A DNA stretch of 64,000 nt from Paraglaciecola sp. 20A4 (GCF_011378905.1 NZ_WTPY01000004.1:230267-294266), one strand, 5' to 3'; shown: positions 37,096-46,930, counted from the stretch's first letter. The notes: generated by a model from the letters alone, not told the origin. Translations and numbers: made by a program.

Positions 37096-38052
37096 ATGCT
37101 CATCCCCCCAATAAATTCAGGCTATTCATATAAAAGGAAAATAAGCCTTAAGGCCTTGTTAACACTCACATTAGCGCTGAGTATTCACTCGGTTTTTGCG
37201 CAAACACAACGTTGTCAACAACAAGATGTTACGCTGCAAGTATTAGGCTCTGGCGGCCCTGAGTTAAGCGACGGCCGGGCCTCTGCTAGTTATCTTATTT
37301 GGCATCACAATAAACCGCGGGTCTTAATCGATGCAGGACCTGGTAGCAGTGTTAACTTTGGCGCATCTGGGGCGAATTTCGCCGACTTACAGGCGGTACT
37401 GTTAACCCACTTGCATGTTGATCACAGTGCCGATTTGCCTGCCTATGTGAAAGGGTCGTACTTCACCCAGCGCACCAATGATTTAACCATATATGGTCCA
37501 AGCGGAAATGCCTTAATGCCCGATACCAGCGCATATTTAGCCAGCTTACTGGGCAATAAGGGCGCCTTTGCTTATTTAAGTGATTACACTGACACCAGCA
37601 GCCAAGCGGCTTATCACATCAAAGCGCACAACATTCCTCTTACACCGATAAAACAGCACAGCCAAAAGGTTAGCGACGACATCACCATCACCGCCAGTCC
37701 AGTGCACCATGGGCCAGTTGCAGCACTCGCCTGGCGAGTTGATATAGATAATTGCAGTATCACCTTTTCAGGGGATATGAGTAACAAAAACGATACCTTA
37801 GCAGCATTGGCTAAAGACAGTGACATTCTAGTTATGCACAATGCTGTGCCACAAGGCGCAACTGGCGCTGCCATAAATCTGCATATGCGCCCACTGGATA
37901 TCGGTAAAATAGCCAATCAAGCAAGTGCTAAGACTGTGGTGTTATCGCACTTTATGAATCGAACGAAAAATAATAATGAAATGACCCTTGGCTATATTCG
38001 TCAGAATTTCGCTGGAGAAGTGAAAATGGCGACAGATATGGCAACGTTTTAG
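37096..38052 (+). CDS. Exported MBL-fold metallo-hydrolase
   Basis: 318 residues with a signal peptide (hydrophobic SLKALLTLTLALSIHSVFA, cut before QTQRCQQ). The metal site is LLTHLHVDHSADL (HxHxDH), followed by SPVHHGPVAALAW, ITFSGDMS and VLSHFM, the arrangement of RNase Z/arylsulfatase-like metallo-beta-lactamase-fold enzymes. A cysteine near the mature N-terminus and another in DNCSITF could form a disulfide. CGAGGAA is 6 bases before the ATG. Substrate unknown. A strong hairpin follows. Confidence 0.87.
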   Translation: MLIPPINSGYSYKRKISLKALLTLTLALSIHSVFAQTQRCQQQDVTLQVLGSGGPELSDGRASASYLIWHHNKPRVLIDAGPGSSVNFGASGANFADLQAVLLTHLHVDHSADLPAYVKGSYFTQRTNDLTIYGPSGNALMPDTSAYLASLLGNKGAFAYLSDYTDTSSQAAYHIKAHNIPLTPIKQHSQKVSDDITITASPVHHGPVAALAWRVDIDNCSITFSGDMSNKNDTLAALAKDSDILVMHNAVPQGATGAAINLHMRPLDIGKIANQASAKTVVLSHFMNRTKNNNEMTLGYIRQNFAGEVKMATDMATF

Positions 38053-38062
38053 ACGTAGGCAA

Positions 38063-38092
38063 AGCCAGCCCTAAGAAGTGTTAGGGCTGGCT
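38063..38092. terminator. Strong hairpin after MBL-fold gene
   Basis: A perfect 12-base stem, AGCCAGCCCTAA with TTAGGGCTGGCT, loop GAAGTG. No T run follows, so it may act as a 3'-end stabiliser or weak terminator. Confidence 0.6.
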
Positions 38093-38365
38093 CGACATAG
38101 TTGAAAAAAAATGTAAAAACGCCGATGTCCGCTTCACTTTAATTCCATAATTCAGATAACAAGATTATTTCATCCGCAGGATACTCTCTTTAACATAATG
38201 CACAGTTGATTAATGTGATTTGCAGCCTCCATACTTCGGCTAATTTAGTCGTATAATCTTAAATAATGATCACATCAAGTATGAGGCATTTAGCTCAGCT
38301 TGCTTTACTAGATACATTTCTTTTTGCTGATCATATTCATGAGGGGTTTTAATCGCCCTGTAACG

Positions 38366-38594
38366 AAAAATTTTACACTTTTTAAAATCAACTTAACCTA
38401 GCTTAAAAAATATCATATTGATTAAATTGATATTTAACGTAAATTCACTCCGATTTTACAAATTTTTAAAATATCTTATTTACAGTTAATTTAGTCTTTT
38501 TCAAGTCGGTAAATTTTACAATCGATTGATTTTTATCACATTTAATCTCCGTTGCTGCTGATCCTTAAAATAATCACTATCAAAAAATTTACAC
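38366..38594. promoter_or_regulatory. Repeated AAATTTTACA motifs upstream of PEP-CTERM-like gene 2
   Basis: Four related sites: AAAAATTTTACAC (38366-38378), GATTTTACAAA (38452-38462), TCGGTAAATTTTACAA (38506-38521) and AAAATTTACAC (38584-38594), spaced roughly 60-85 bases. TCGGTAAATTTT also precedes PEP-CTERM gene 1. Their place 60-290 bases upstream of a sigma-54-like promoter suits binding sites of an enhancer-binding activator. The region is very AT-rich, so chance cannot be excluded. The 673-base gap shows no gene. Confidence 0.4.
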
Positions 38595-38654
38595 TTCTAT
38601 CTAACATCAGCTAGAATTTAGCATAACCACTTGTTTTATATGGGTTTTACAAGT

Positions 38655-38670
38655 TGGCTCAAGTTGTGCT
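38655..38670 (+). promoter_or_regulatory. Sigma-54-like -24/-12 promoter of PEP-CTERM-like gene 2
   Basis: TGGCTCAAGTTGTGCT keeps GG-N10-GC. Predicted start near 38681 and a leader of about 45 bases. Parallel to the site at 19895. Confidence 0.6.
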
Positions 38671-38725
38671 ATGGCGTTCTCAGTAGCATCAACAACCCAA
38701 CTGTCTTATAAGGCAAATAAACAAT

Positions 38726-39565
38726 ATGTACGCGTTAATCAATAAATCTAAATCAGTTTCAATCGCAACACTTTTAATGCTAGCAATAGCGCAACAAGCA
38801 GGTGCAGCAACAATTACTTTTGGTGGCCAAGCGGCGACTGATGGCTCGAACAAAACCAGCTTGAATGTAAACGCAAATAACACAATTAACGCTATTAGTG
38901 ATGGGTTTTTCGTTTCTACTTTTGATACAGCAACAGCAATACCAGGTATTCCTGGTGGCGGCGATACGCAATATAATGTAGCGGGTAAATCTGACGGTTG
39001 TGCCATCAACTCACCGCTGGTTATTTCACCCAGTGAGATGAATGTATTAAACGTTAGAAAAGGTTCTGATGGGAATGTTGCAGCAGCTCCTGCAGGTGAT
39101 ACTACCTGTTACGCGTATACCACCCCTACCACAATAGGCGAGGCAAGTTACGTAGACATCGACTACAAAGACTTCCTAGCTAATATTGGTAATATATCGC
39201 CAAACTTAGCCAACTCAAGTATCAATTACTTGGGTTTCTATTGGGGCTCAGTTGATGCTTACAACTCGTTTGAATTTTACTCAGATGACGTATTAGTCGC
39301 ACAAATTACTGGCCCTGAATTACTGGCTCAGTTAAATGGTAAAGCTGGTGATCAGGTAGCTGATTCATCTAACGTGTATGTGAATATTAACTTTAGTTTT
39401 GATGAATCTTTTAACAAATTCCGTGTGATTACCTCAGGTATTGCAGGTGAATTCGACAACATCGTAGTCGGCTTGGATCAACGCCCCGTTTCTGCTCCAG
39501 CCAGCCTAGCATTTTTAGGTTTGGGTTTATTAGGTTTGGGTTTAGGTAGAAGATTTAAAAAATAA
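38726..39565 (+). CDS. PEP-CTERM-like exported protein with variant sorting tail
   Basis: 279 residues. A signal peptide ends AIAQQAGA, before ATITFGGQ. The body is beta-rich with two cysteines, and includes NYLGFYWGSVDAYNSFEFYS, a lectin-like pattern common in PEP-CTERM proteins. The C-terminus reads SAPASLAFLGLGLLGLGLG then RRFKK: a hydrophobic helix and basic end as in PEP-CTERM, but with APAS where PEP is normal. This variant is probably still an exosortase substrate. It is followed by a good terminator, so it is monocistronic. Confidence 0.83.
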   Translation: MYALINKSKSVSIATLLMLAIAQQAGAATITFGGQAATDGSNKTSLNVNANNTINAISDGFFVSTFDTATAIPGIPGGGDTQYNVAGKSDGCAINSPLVISPSEMNVLNVRKGSDGNVAAAPAGDTTCYAYTTPTTIGEASYVDIDYKDFLANIGNISPNLANSSINYLGFYWGSVDAYNSFEFYSDDVLVAQITGPELLAQLNGKAGDQVADSSNVYVNINFSFDESFNKFRVITSGIAGEFDNIVVGLDQRPVSAPASLAFLGLGLLGLGLGRRFKK

Positions 39566-39593
39566 ACTTTTATTTACCTCGCTATATCATTTT

Positions 39594-39617
39594 AAAAAGC
39601 CGGTACGCCGGCTTTTT
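39594..39617 (+). terminator. Rho-independent terminator after PEP-CTERM-like gene 2
   Basis: AAAAAGCCGG-TACG-CCGGCTTTTT, symmetrical, so it can also serve the opposite strand, which ends at 39671. Confidence 0.92.
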
Positions 39618-39670
39618 GCTGTTCAACCACTTGAACCAATAAAACACTATTTCGGTATTCTTGGAAGAAC

Positions 39671-41068
39671 CTAAAATACTGTGATTTCAGACGAATCAAG
39701 GACCAAGCCTGTGTCATAGTCGCTGAAATAAAGCTCTTGTATATACCGCTCATTACTCACTTCGAGCATATCGCCAAAGCCAAAAATATCATCCCCTAAG
39801 TACCCCTTAATGTATTCAATAGATGATCCTTGTTTCAACTTGCCTATTTGCCACGGAAAATCTGTGTTGAGTAGCGTTTTGGAAAACGCGGAATCGAGTA
39901 AATAGACTTTATTTAGTGCCTGACCTTTAACATCTAGCACTATATGATTGTCCATGATTAACATTGTGCTGTCGTTATCGCTGCGCACTGATCCTAAAGC
40001 TTGGGACTTCAATGCTTCAATGTCCATTTTACCGCCTTGAACCTCGATAAATTTGGAAAGCTCGTCAGTTGCGCTTTGGTTGGTTAAAATATTTAGTTTT
40101 TTAACTGTGAAAGTAGCGTTTGATAAGGAGTAAAATGTTGCGCCGTATTCTGGTAGTTCGTTTAAAACAACTCGACTAGCTGCACCGTGTAAGGTTATCA
40201 AAAGTCCATCTTGTTTGATGCGAACAACGTGTTGAGTATCTTGCTTAGTCTTGAACAATAATTCGATATCTGTCATTGGCATATTAAATTTAATGCTGTC
40301 TAAAACTTGCCAATTTTGAAGCTCGAACCGTCGGTCAAACGCCATCATACTTAAGAGTTCATTGCTCAACCAAACATTTTTATTTGTAACACTGATAAGC
40401 TTTTGATCTTGAAAAGTTAACCAGAAATCGCGACCGTAAGAAACAACTTTGCGCTTATTTCCTAATATAAAAGTGCCTGTAGGCGTGCCAAAGTGCTGCA
40501 ACATTTGCTGATAAGTGCTGCTGAGCGGTAAACCGAAAGCGCCTTGCGTGAAGTTTATCGATTGTGATGCTACGGCTGGCGCAGAACGCTGAGTATCGAT
40601 GTCATAAGTAATAACATGCTGAGCACCAGCCATAATATTAGATGAGAAATTTATCGCTCGTTTTTTAAAGCCCTTTTCGTCAAATGGAGTGGCATTTTCA
40701 GATAACGGTGCACCAACATAACAATTATTGACTAATTCAGCTTTGAATATGACGCGATTTCTAGAAATACGCGTTTCGGTAGTTTTATTATCTAAGTAAG
40801 TCGATTTCTCAGTTAGAATTGCCCCATCGGCTCCCTTTTCACGTGCTAGTTGTAAAATATCTTCAATCACACTAAGTCGCGCTTTATCTAATGATTCCTC
40901 AAGTGTACTGCCGGTTGAAAAGCGCAATCTTCCACTAACATTAACGGTATCAATAACGTCATAATCGCAATCAGGGTAAAATTGAAATAATTCGGCTTCA
41001 TTAGAAAAAGCCATTTTAGGGAATAGTAAGAAGCTAACATTGAGTAAAACAATAGTGCTTTTAAGCAT
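39671..41068 (-). CDS. Large secreted hypothetical protein
   Basis: 465 residues, signal peptide ending PKMAFS before NEAELFQ. The N-terminal domain contains LDKARLSVIEDILQLAREKG then ADGAILTEKSTYL, which resembles short YbjQ/DUF-type modules that sense envelope state, with cysteines in YPDCDYD and LVNNCYVG possibly bridged. A central part starts QGAFGLPLSSTYQQMLQHFG then TPTGTF, typical of a small repeated domain around sensor or lipoprotein assembly proteins. I do not recognise the family as a whole. No operon partner; an inverted repeat lies upstream in the 454-base gap. Confidence 0.68.
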   Translation of the reverse strand: MLKSTIVLLNVSFLLFPKMAFSNEAELFQFYPDCDYDVIDTVNVSGRLRFSTGSTLEESLDKARLSVIEDILQLAREKGADGAILTEKSTYLDNKTTETRISRNRVIFKAELVNNCYVGAPLSENATPFDEKGFKKRAINFSSNIMAGAQHVITYDIDTQRSAPAVASQSINFTQGAFGLPLSSTYQQMLQHFGTPTGTFILGNKRKVVSYGRDFWLTFQDQKLISVTNKNVWLSNELLSMMAFDRRFELQNWQVLDSIKFNMPMTDIELLFKTKQDTQHVVRIKQDGLLITLHGAASRVVLNELPEYGATFYSLSNATFTVKKLNILTNQSATDELSKFIEVQGGKMDIEALKSQALGSVRSDNDSTMLIMDNHIVLDVKGQALNKVYLLDSAFSKTLLNTDFPWQIGKLKQGSSIEYIKGYLGDDIFGFGDMLEVSNERYIQELYFSDYDTGLVLDSSEITVF

Positions 41069-41522
41069 ATAAATCCTTTTCTTGAGACCGCAGTAATGAG
41101 CTGACTACTAGACCTTCTCTCGCATACAATTCATCCCATAAGAAGTCATTGGCAATCCTTCTACAGCTAAGAGTATCGGGTAATAAAAGTCGCAATGCAA
41201 TTTATCATTATTTTAGTTTGTTGGAATTTTAAATGCGGTTACTCAATGCAAAGATTACTTAAATAACCTTGTTGTGGGCAGAATATTTATAGAGCATATC
41301 AATAAACGGATGACAAAAAACAAAGTGCTTTGAGAGCGCTTATATTTAGGTAGAATTAAAAAAACTTAACAATTCAGCCCTTATAATTTACTAGCGACTA
41401 ATCAAAGATCTAGCGTAGTAATAGGTAGGTTGAGCATGTTCTATATATGAACATGCAATATTTGAATATTTTGTTCTACTGGAGAGCCGCACTATTAAAC
41501 TGTGTAGTGTATCCCTCAGAAA
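41069..41522. other. Intergenic region with inverted repeat
   Basis: 454 bases, AT-rich. GCATGTTC / GAACATGC with loop TATATAT at 41434-41456 is a perfect 8-base-arm inverted repeat. No T run, so an operator or the end of the chemoreceptor transcript is possible. Nothing else seen. Confidence 0.35.
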
Positions 41523-43511
41523 TTAGACAATAAAGCGGCTGACTTCTTCATCTAGCAATTTGGCTACCGTGTCTAGAGTACTGGCGCTCTTTTTTAATAA
41601 CACAGCATTTTCGTTGGTGCTTAGGTAGGTTTGTTGAATATTAATAATATTTCTATTAACTTCATCTACCGTCGCTGACTGCTCCTCAGTCGCCGCTGCA
41701 TTTTGTAAATTCATATCACTGAGCAACGCTGACTGACTGGTGATGTTTTCTAGTTGGGTAAGTACACCTTTAAATCCTACAACGGTTTGGTTGGTTGATT
41801 CTTGACTATTTAACATGGCTTGAACGGCTTGCTTACTGCGGCTTTGCAACTGCTCAATCATGCTTTTAATACGCGCTGTCGACTCGGCTGTCTTTTTCGC
41901 TAATGAACGCACTTCATCAGCGACAACGGCAAAACCTCGGCCCTGCTCTCCAGCGCGAGCGGCCTCAATCGCTGCATTTAACGCTAATAAATTAGTTTGA
42001 TCTGCTACACCGTTTATCACATCTAAAATACTACCAATTTCATCACTGTCGTCGGCTACCAATTGAATGATACTCTTAGAATGATCAATCTCACTAGAGA
42101 GTTTTGTTACCTTTTCACTCGCTTCATTGACGAGCATTTCTCCATTATTGGCAGCATCACTCGCTTGCCTTGACTTATCGGCAGTCCCCGCGCAGTTGGC
42201 TGCAACTTCTTGCACAGCAGCTTCCATTTCATTAATGGCAACCGCCACCTGTTCAGTCTGACTTAAACCTGAACGAACCTCTTCATCTACGGTGTTCGTG
42301 ATATTCAATATTTCAGATACGATCTGAGCAAGCGCATGACTAGCATTACGTACATTGCTAGTGAGTGAAGCAACATGTATCACCATTTTATTAAAGTCGA
42401 CGGCTAAAATGCCCAATTCGTCCTTGCTGAATTGCTTTGCTCTGGCGGTAAGCTTCGACTCTTGCTGCACTTCCATCATCGCTTTTGAAAGAGAACTGAT
42501 TTGCTTTCTAAGTTGGCGTATCGATACAAAACTCAAACTCAAACTAATGATTAATGTCAGCGCCGATAACGCGATAAGCCACAACAAGTTTCTCTTCGCT
42601 TGAGCCTCAGCGTTGTCGATAGAGGTAAGAAGTTCATCGGCTAATAAATTTTCAAACTCCTTTAATTTATTGATCCGTCCCGTTGCGACCTTAAACCAGT
42701 GTGTTGCCTCAATCCTAAAGTCATCTAATTGCTGCAAAGCAACACCGCGTAAACGTTCAACTTCTTCAACATCTTGCCCAGCAACTATCTCTTCAAGAGA
42801 CGCGGCTTGATTTTCAGAAGCGAAATCCAAAAACACGTTCATATAGGTGGTTTGTTCCGATATCAGGGTAATGAATTTGATGTAATCTCCGTCCGCAAAT
42901 TGTCCAGCAGAAAACGTATTGCTTAGCACTGCGCGTTCGATACCTGCGCGCTCTTTACTTTGCAAGAAATTCAAATAAGCAGAGGTCTGGTTACTGATGC
43001 TCGGTTCATCAATAGTGGTAGAGATAACGCTGCTAATACTCAATAATAAGGCGTTGGTTGTGGTGTAATAACCAATGGCTTCACCTACGGGAACAACCTG
43101 CTGGCTAATTCGTTGACGCATATTATTGAGCTTTTCAAAGCGCTGAGTTAATGATGTTAGAAGCGTAGAAAGACGTTGATCGTAACGATCACGTTCAAGC
43201 TGTTCAATAAACAATTGATACTGGTTTAGCTGCAAATCAGTTTCTTTACGCTGAGTGTTTAACGCGGTCGAAAATTGTAGCCCTTTTGAACCGATATAAC
43301 CTGCTGAAAATCCGCGCTCTTTTTGTAATTGATGAACTAATTGACTGGCTGTTGTCGCCAAAATACCTAGTTGTTGTGCCTTGTGCATGACACTGAGCGC
43401 CTGATAGTTTCTAAGCACACTGTTCAAAATAAAGACTAAAGCGATGATTAATGGCGTTAATGCTAACAAAAGAAGTTTATATCTAATCGATAAATCTTTA
43501 AAAAAATTCAT
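41523..43511 (-). CDS. Methyl-accepting chemotaxis protein with NIT sensor domain
   Basis: 662 residues. TM1 about 13-30, then a long helical periplasmic domain with [20 protein letters not shown] and a second-half [19 protein letters not shown], the signatures of the NIT (nitrate/nitrite-sensing) domain. TM2 about 308-328, HAMP, then the signalling domain with [20 protein letters not shown] and [20 protein letters not shown]. The NIT family is known to bind nitrate and nitrite in NasR; the ligand here is inferred. A small membrane ORF lies just upstream. Confidence 0.92.
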   Translation of the reverse strand: MNFFKDLSIRYKLLLLALTPLIIALVFILNSVLRNYQALSVMHKAQQLGILATTASQLVHQLQKERGFSAGYIGSKGLQFSTALNTQRKETDLQLNQYQLFIEQLERDRYDQRLSTLLTSLTQRFEKLNNMRQRISQQVVPVGEAIGYYTTTNALLLSISSVISTTIDEPSISNQTSAYLNFLQSKERAGIERAVLSNTFSAGQFADGDYIKFITLISEQTTYMNVFLDFASENQAASLEEIVAGQDVEEVERLRGVALQQLDDFRIEATHWFKVATGRINKLKEFENLLADELLTSIDNAEAQAKRNLLWLIALSALTLIISLSLSFVSIRQLRKQISSLSKAMMEVQQESKLTARAKQFSKDELGILAVDFNKMVIHVASLTSNVRNASHALAQIVSEILNITNTVDEEVRSGLSQTEQVAVAINEMEAAVQEVAANCAGTADKSRQASDAANNGEMLVNEASEKVTKLSSEIDHSKSIIQLVADDSDEIGSILDVINGVADQTNLLALNAAIEAARAGEQGRGFAVVADEVRSLAKKTAESTARIKSMIEQLQSRSKQAVQAMLNSQESTNQTVVGFKGVLTQLENITSQSALLSDMNLQNAAATEEQSATVDEVNRNIINIQQTYLSTNENAVLLKKSASTLDTVAKLLDEEVSRFIV

Positions 43512-43573
43512 TTAAATCCTTTCAGTCCACTCAAAACAAAAAATTATATTATTAAAAACGACAATCCGACGTA

Positions 43574-43810
43574 TTAAACGTTAAACAAATAAATCATCAA
43601 ACCATGCACGCCCAAACATGCTAAAAACAGCACCAACACCGCACAACATCGTTTAATATTGAAAAACGAAAGCCGCTTAGATAAATAATGACTCAAACCT
43701 TGGCTAAAAGTGATGATGAATAAAATTAACCTACAAACCAAATAGTTAATTAACGGTTCAAATATAGTCGATATAAAAAATATACACGACTGAAGTAATG
43801 TAAAAGACAT
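43574..43810 (-). CDS. Possible small membrane protein
   Basis: 78 residues with two or three hydrophobic segments (LLQSCIFFISTIFEPLINYL, LILFIITFSQGL, CCAVLVLFLACLGVHGLMIY) and a basic loop (YLSKRLSFFNIKRC). It ends 62 bases upstream of the chemoreceptor start on the same strand. No family recognised, and hydrophobic short frames arise by chance in AT-rich DNA, so this is uncertain. Confidence 0.3.
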   Translation of the reverse strand: MSFTLLQSCIFFISTIFEPLINYLVCRLILFIITFSQGLSHYLSKRLSFFNIKRCCAVLVLFLACLGVHGLMIYLFNV

Positions 43811-43880
43811 ATATCAGCACGCTTATCGTAATTAATCGAGCATAATCATTGGTTTTCAGGTCTACCAAGCCTGCTTTATT

Positions 43881-43937
43881 TATATATCGGCTGACTTTCT
43901 ATATATCGGCTGACTTTCTATATATCGGCTGACTTTA
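43881..43937. repeat. Three 19-bp tandem repeats
   Basis: TATATATCGGCTGACTTTC occurs three times head to tail; the third differs only in its last base. They lie in the gap between the small membrane ORF (minus) and the PhoD-like gene (plus), about 170 bases before the latter. Confidence 0.92.
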
Positions 43938-44105
43938 TAAATAATGAATGCCCTTTTATACAAAGCTAAAGTCATTAACCTGCTCACCCAAAGCAGCAAA
44001 GTCATATCGTTAGGCTAAACCCCATGACCTGCTAGATTAACCTAAAGGAAAATTGTTAGAATAAATCCTCATTAGCATACCCACACTCTTGATTAGGAAG
44101 ACAGT

Positions 44106-46031
44106 TTGCAACAACCAGATGTAAAGGTACTGGCTGGTCCTATTTTAAAAAAGTTGACGGTCAATCAAGTCACCTTATGGTTAGTCACTACTGCGCCCGT
44201 TGACATATCTCTCACCTTGACACCCGATGGGCAAGTAGCGCAGACGTACAATCTTAGCCAGAACAAACGTGACAGCGAAGTTGTGAGTAATCCTGAGCAC
44301 AGGTGTATCAAGTCAGGCGAACACCTTTATATTCATTTGATGCACTTACGTCTTGCCACCCCTCTGCCAGCGGATTGTTGGATTGGCTATCAATTAAGCT
44401 TTATTTGCGAGAATAGTACCTCGATTTTACTGACCGATTTACTCACTGATATTTGCTATCCAAAGCGGTCAACACCCGGCTTTGTAATTCATTCACGCTT
44501 ACGAAAAATTCTGCATGGGTCGTGCCGAAAACCTCACCATGAAAGCCCAGATGGGTTAGTAATTGCTGACGAACTACTGGCAGAAATAGCGGATGACGTA
44601 ATGCAATGGCCAAGTTTATTAATGATGTCAGGCGATCAAATTTACGCAGATGATGTAGCCGCCCCAATGCTGACAGCCATTCACAGTATTATTCCTGCAT
44701 TAGGTATCGGCAACGAGACATTTACTCAATCAAATGTGCCTGACAGCCACGCGCTACACAACGCGCAAGCCTTATATAATCATCGGATTCAAATATTACC
44801 TAGCGATGCAAGTAGCCAGACATTGCGTATACCATTGTTCAAATCCGCTGAAAAGCCAGTTTTTACCACCGTGCATGCTAATAATCATCTAGTCTCGTTT
44901 GCAGAAATGGTCACCATGTACTTGCTTTGCTGGTCACCCGAGTGCTGGGGCATGGCAAGTACGATTATGCCGCAAACAATCGATGAGCAAAACGCGGGGA
45001 ATTACCAAGCAGAATTAGTCATAATTGAACAATTTGTCAGCGGTTTACATCGCACTAGGCGCGTAATGGCGCATCTGCCGTGTCCCATGATGTTTGATGA
45101 TCATGATGTTACCGATGACTGGAATCTAACCGCTGGTTGGGAACAAACAGCCTATGGCAATGCATTTTCAAGACGCATTATAGGCAATGCTTTAATGGCT
45201 TATCTATTGTGTCAAGGTTGGGGGAATGCCCCTGAAAAATTCAGTGATGAGTTACTCGATAATATCCAACTAAGCCTGAATGATTTGGGCGCCGCAAAAC
45301 ACAATCTGACTATCGATCAGTTAATAGATTTCGAGCAGTGGCATTACCACTGGCCTACTTCCCCTAAGTTATTGGTACTTGATACGCGTACTCAACGTTG
45401 GTGGTCGGAGTCTAAACTAAACAAACCGTCAGGCTTGATGGACTGGGAATCACTAACCGAATTACAACAAACTCTTATCAACGAACCCGCCGTGGTATTG
45501 GTTTCCCCTGCGCCTATATTTGGAGTGAAACTTATTGAAGCCATACAAAGGGTGTTTACACGATTAGGGAAACCGTTGATGGTCGATGCAGAAAATTGGA
45601 TGGCCCATCCAGGTAGTGCCAATTACTTATTAAATTTATTTACCCATCGGCAAACACCGCAAAACTTTGTGATTTTATCCGGTGATGTGCATTATTCGTA
45701 CGCTTATCACGTGAAAATAAAACGTCGACGTAACAGCCCAGATATTTGGCAAATTACCAGTAGCGGCCTGCGCAATACTTTCCCCGAAAATTTGCTCAAT
45801 TGGCTAGACCGATTAAACCGCTGGTTATACGCGCCCTACTCACCGTTAAATGCCTTAACCAAACGGCGTAACATGCGTGTTACACCGCTTAAGCCTTCAC
45901 ATGCCTCTGCCGGTGAGCGATTGGTTAACGGTTCGGGTATAGGTTTGGTTGAATTAGACGAAGTCGGTAAACCAGTACTTATCAGCCAAATACTCGCTGA
46001 TGAGCAAATTAAATTCATCTTGGATGACTGA
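44106..46031 (+). CDS. PhoD-like metallophosphatase
   Basis: 641 residues. Metal-binding blocks of the PhoD-like calcineurin group are present: LLMMSGDQIYADD (about 180), PMMFDDHDVTDDWN (about 337) and FVILSGDVHYSYAY (about 523), after an N-terminal beta domain (VKVLAGPILKKLTVNQVTLW). No signal peptide or Tat motif, unlike secreted PhoD, so it is probably cytoplasmic. TTG start at 44106 is supported by AGGAAG 5 bases upstream. Substrate unknown; relatives hydrolyse phosphodiesters. The 3' end runs convergent to a decayed gene. Confidence 0.83.
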   Translation: MQQPDVKVLAGPILKKLTVNQVTLWLVTTAPVDISLTLTPDGQVAQTYNLSQNKRDSEVVSNPEHRCIKSGEHLYIHLMHLRLATPLPADCWIGYQLSFICENSTSILLTDLLTDICYPKRSTPGFVIHSRLRKILHGSCRKPHHESPDGLVIADELLAEIADDVMQWPSLLMMSGDQIYADDVAAPMLTAIHSIIPALGIGNETFTQSNVPDSHALHNAQALYNHRIQILPSDASSQTLRIPLFKSAEKPVFTTVHANNHLVSFAEMVTMYLLCWSPECWGMASTIMPQTIDEQNAGNYQAELVIIEQFVSGLHRTRRVMAHLPCPMMFDDHDVTDDWNLTAGWEQTAYGNAFSRRIIGNALMAYLLCQGWGNAPEKFSDELLDNIQLSLNDLGAAKHNLTIDQLIDFEQWHYHWPTSPKLLVLDTRTQRWWSESKLNKPSGLMDWESLTELQQTLINEPAVVLVSPAPIFGVKLIEAIQRVFTRLGKPLMVDAENWMAHPGSANYLLNLFTHRQTPQNFVILSGDVHYSYAYHVKIKRRRNSPDIWQITSSGLRNTFPENLLNWLDRLNRWLYAPYSPLNALTKRRNMRVTPLKPSHASAGERLVNGSGIGLVELDEVGKPVLISQILADEQIKFILDD

Positions 46032-46076
46032 GTATTCAAGCAAAATTAGCGGAGCGAATGAACACCAATTGTACTC

Positions 46077-46217
46077 GCGGGCAAGTTCCTGTTCGATAAA
46101 ATCAAGCCGATCTTGGCCAAGAAAAATTTGCTTAGTAATAAACGTGGTCGGTGCACCAACTCCCCCTATTTCGATTGTCACCCTCATGTTTTTTTTCAGC
46201 AGATTTTTGATTGTGTA
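46077..46217 (-). pseudogene. Remnant of a 2-hydroxychromene-2-carboxylate isomerase-like gene (3' end)
   Basis: The minus frame reads LLKKNMRVTIEI, GGVGAPTTFIT, KQIFLGQDRLDFIEQELARE. GVxGAPTFF..GQDRLDFxEEAL is the C-terminal signature of DsbA-fold HCCA isomerases. Upstream in the same frame a TAA appears 11 codons before the methionine and the N-terminal two thirds of the gene are missing; downstream the frame runs on into the PhoD-like gene. So this is a decayed tail, not a functional gene. Confidence 0.65.
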
Positions 46218-46562
46218 TTAATGCGTCAATCAGGACATTCAACACCTAATAAATGATCAACCGTCAAATCTATATATGCGCCAATATGCACTGATGAAGC
46301 GTTCCATATTAATGATATGGTTTTTATATTTGCTAGGGATTTGCCCACGAATACTGTGGAGTTAAATTAAATAAATTCCTTTTCTTTATATCGTTAAATG
46401 GAAGTGCTATTGCGCGAAGATATATAAACTGTAGGCCATGCTGTTAGTGGTATGCACCTAAAATCAGGGCAACTGATGCGTACCCAGAAATAAGTGAGCC
46501 TACGCGGCTTGACACCTAAAAAAGGATTTGGTCTAGGGCCACTGAGCGTATGATGAGCAACA

Positions 46563-46930
46563 GGCGTTTATTGGATATAACTAACGAAGCAAAACATGCC
46601 GATGGATATTAAATTCGTTGAGGTCCACCTACGCATAGAAGAAGTACGTATCTAAATAGCCGTTAAACGCAACCCGTTAGTCTATTGTATTGAAACGTCT
46701 GATATCTCTGAGAAAAATGGTATTCAAACTGTGTATATTGTCCCAAATTCTGATTTAAAGGCCCATTATCGCGATAATTCTTAAGAGGAATGACTACTAT
46801 TTTAGCGGACGCGTTAGTCCGTAAAGACAACACTAGCGAAATGTACAGAATTTAGATCCTATTACGCTGGAGCAACCGAGCCACGGCAGAAATGACAAGA
46901 TTCGAACCTATCAGACAAGATTCGAACCTA
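46563..46930 (+). pseudogene. Decayed GH127 (beta-L-arabinofuranosidase-type) gene, C-terminal part
   Basis: Plus frame: MPMDIKFVEVHLRIEEVRI (from 46596), a TAA at 46653, then IAVKRNPLVYCIETSDI, SEKNGIQTVYIVPNSDLKAH, YRDNS. GH127/DUF1680 enzymes carry lPMPv..veaHp.veevrnqvAvkRGPlvYCiE at this place. After more stops the family's next landmark, PYYAWSNRG.xEM, is recognisable around 46857-46895 as SYYA then, after a frameshift, WSNRATAEMT. The N-terminal part is not found upstream. The surrounding gap (46222-47107) shows no other gene. Confidence 0.75.

Noticed and set aside
45954..46187. Minus-strand frame of 77 codons as a live gene
   Set aside because: Its first half is the tail of an HCCA-isomerase-like gene and its second half is antisense to the PhoD-like gene; kept only as a pseudogene fragment.
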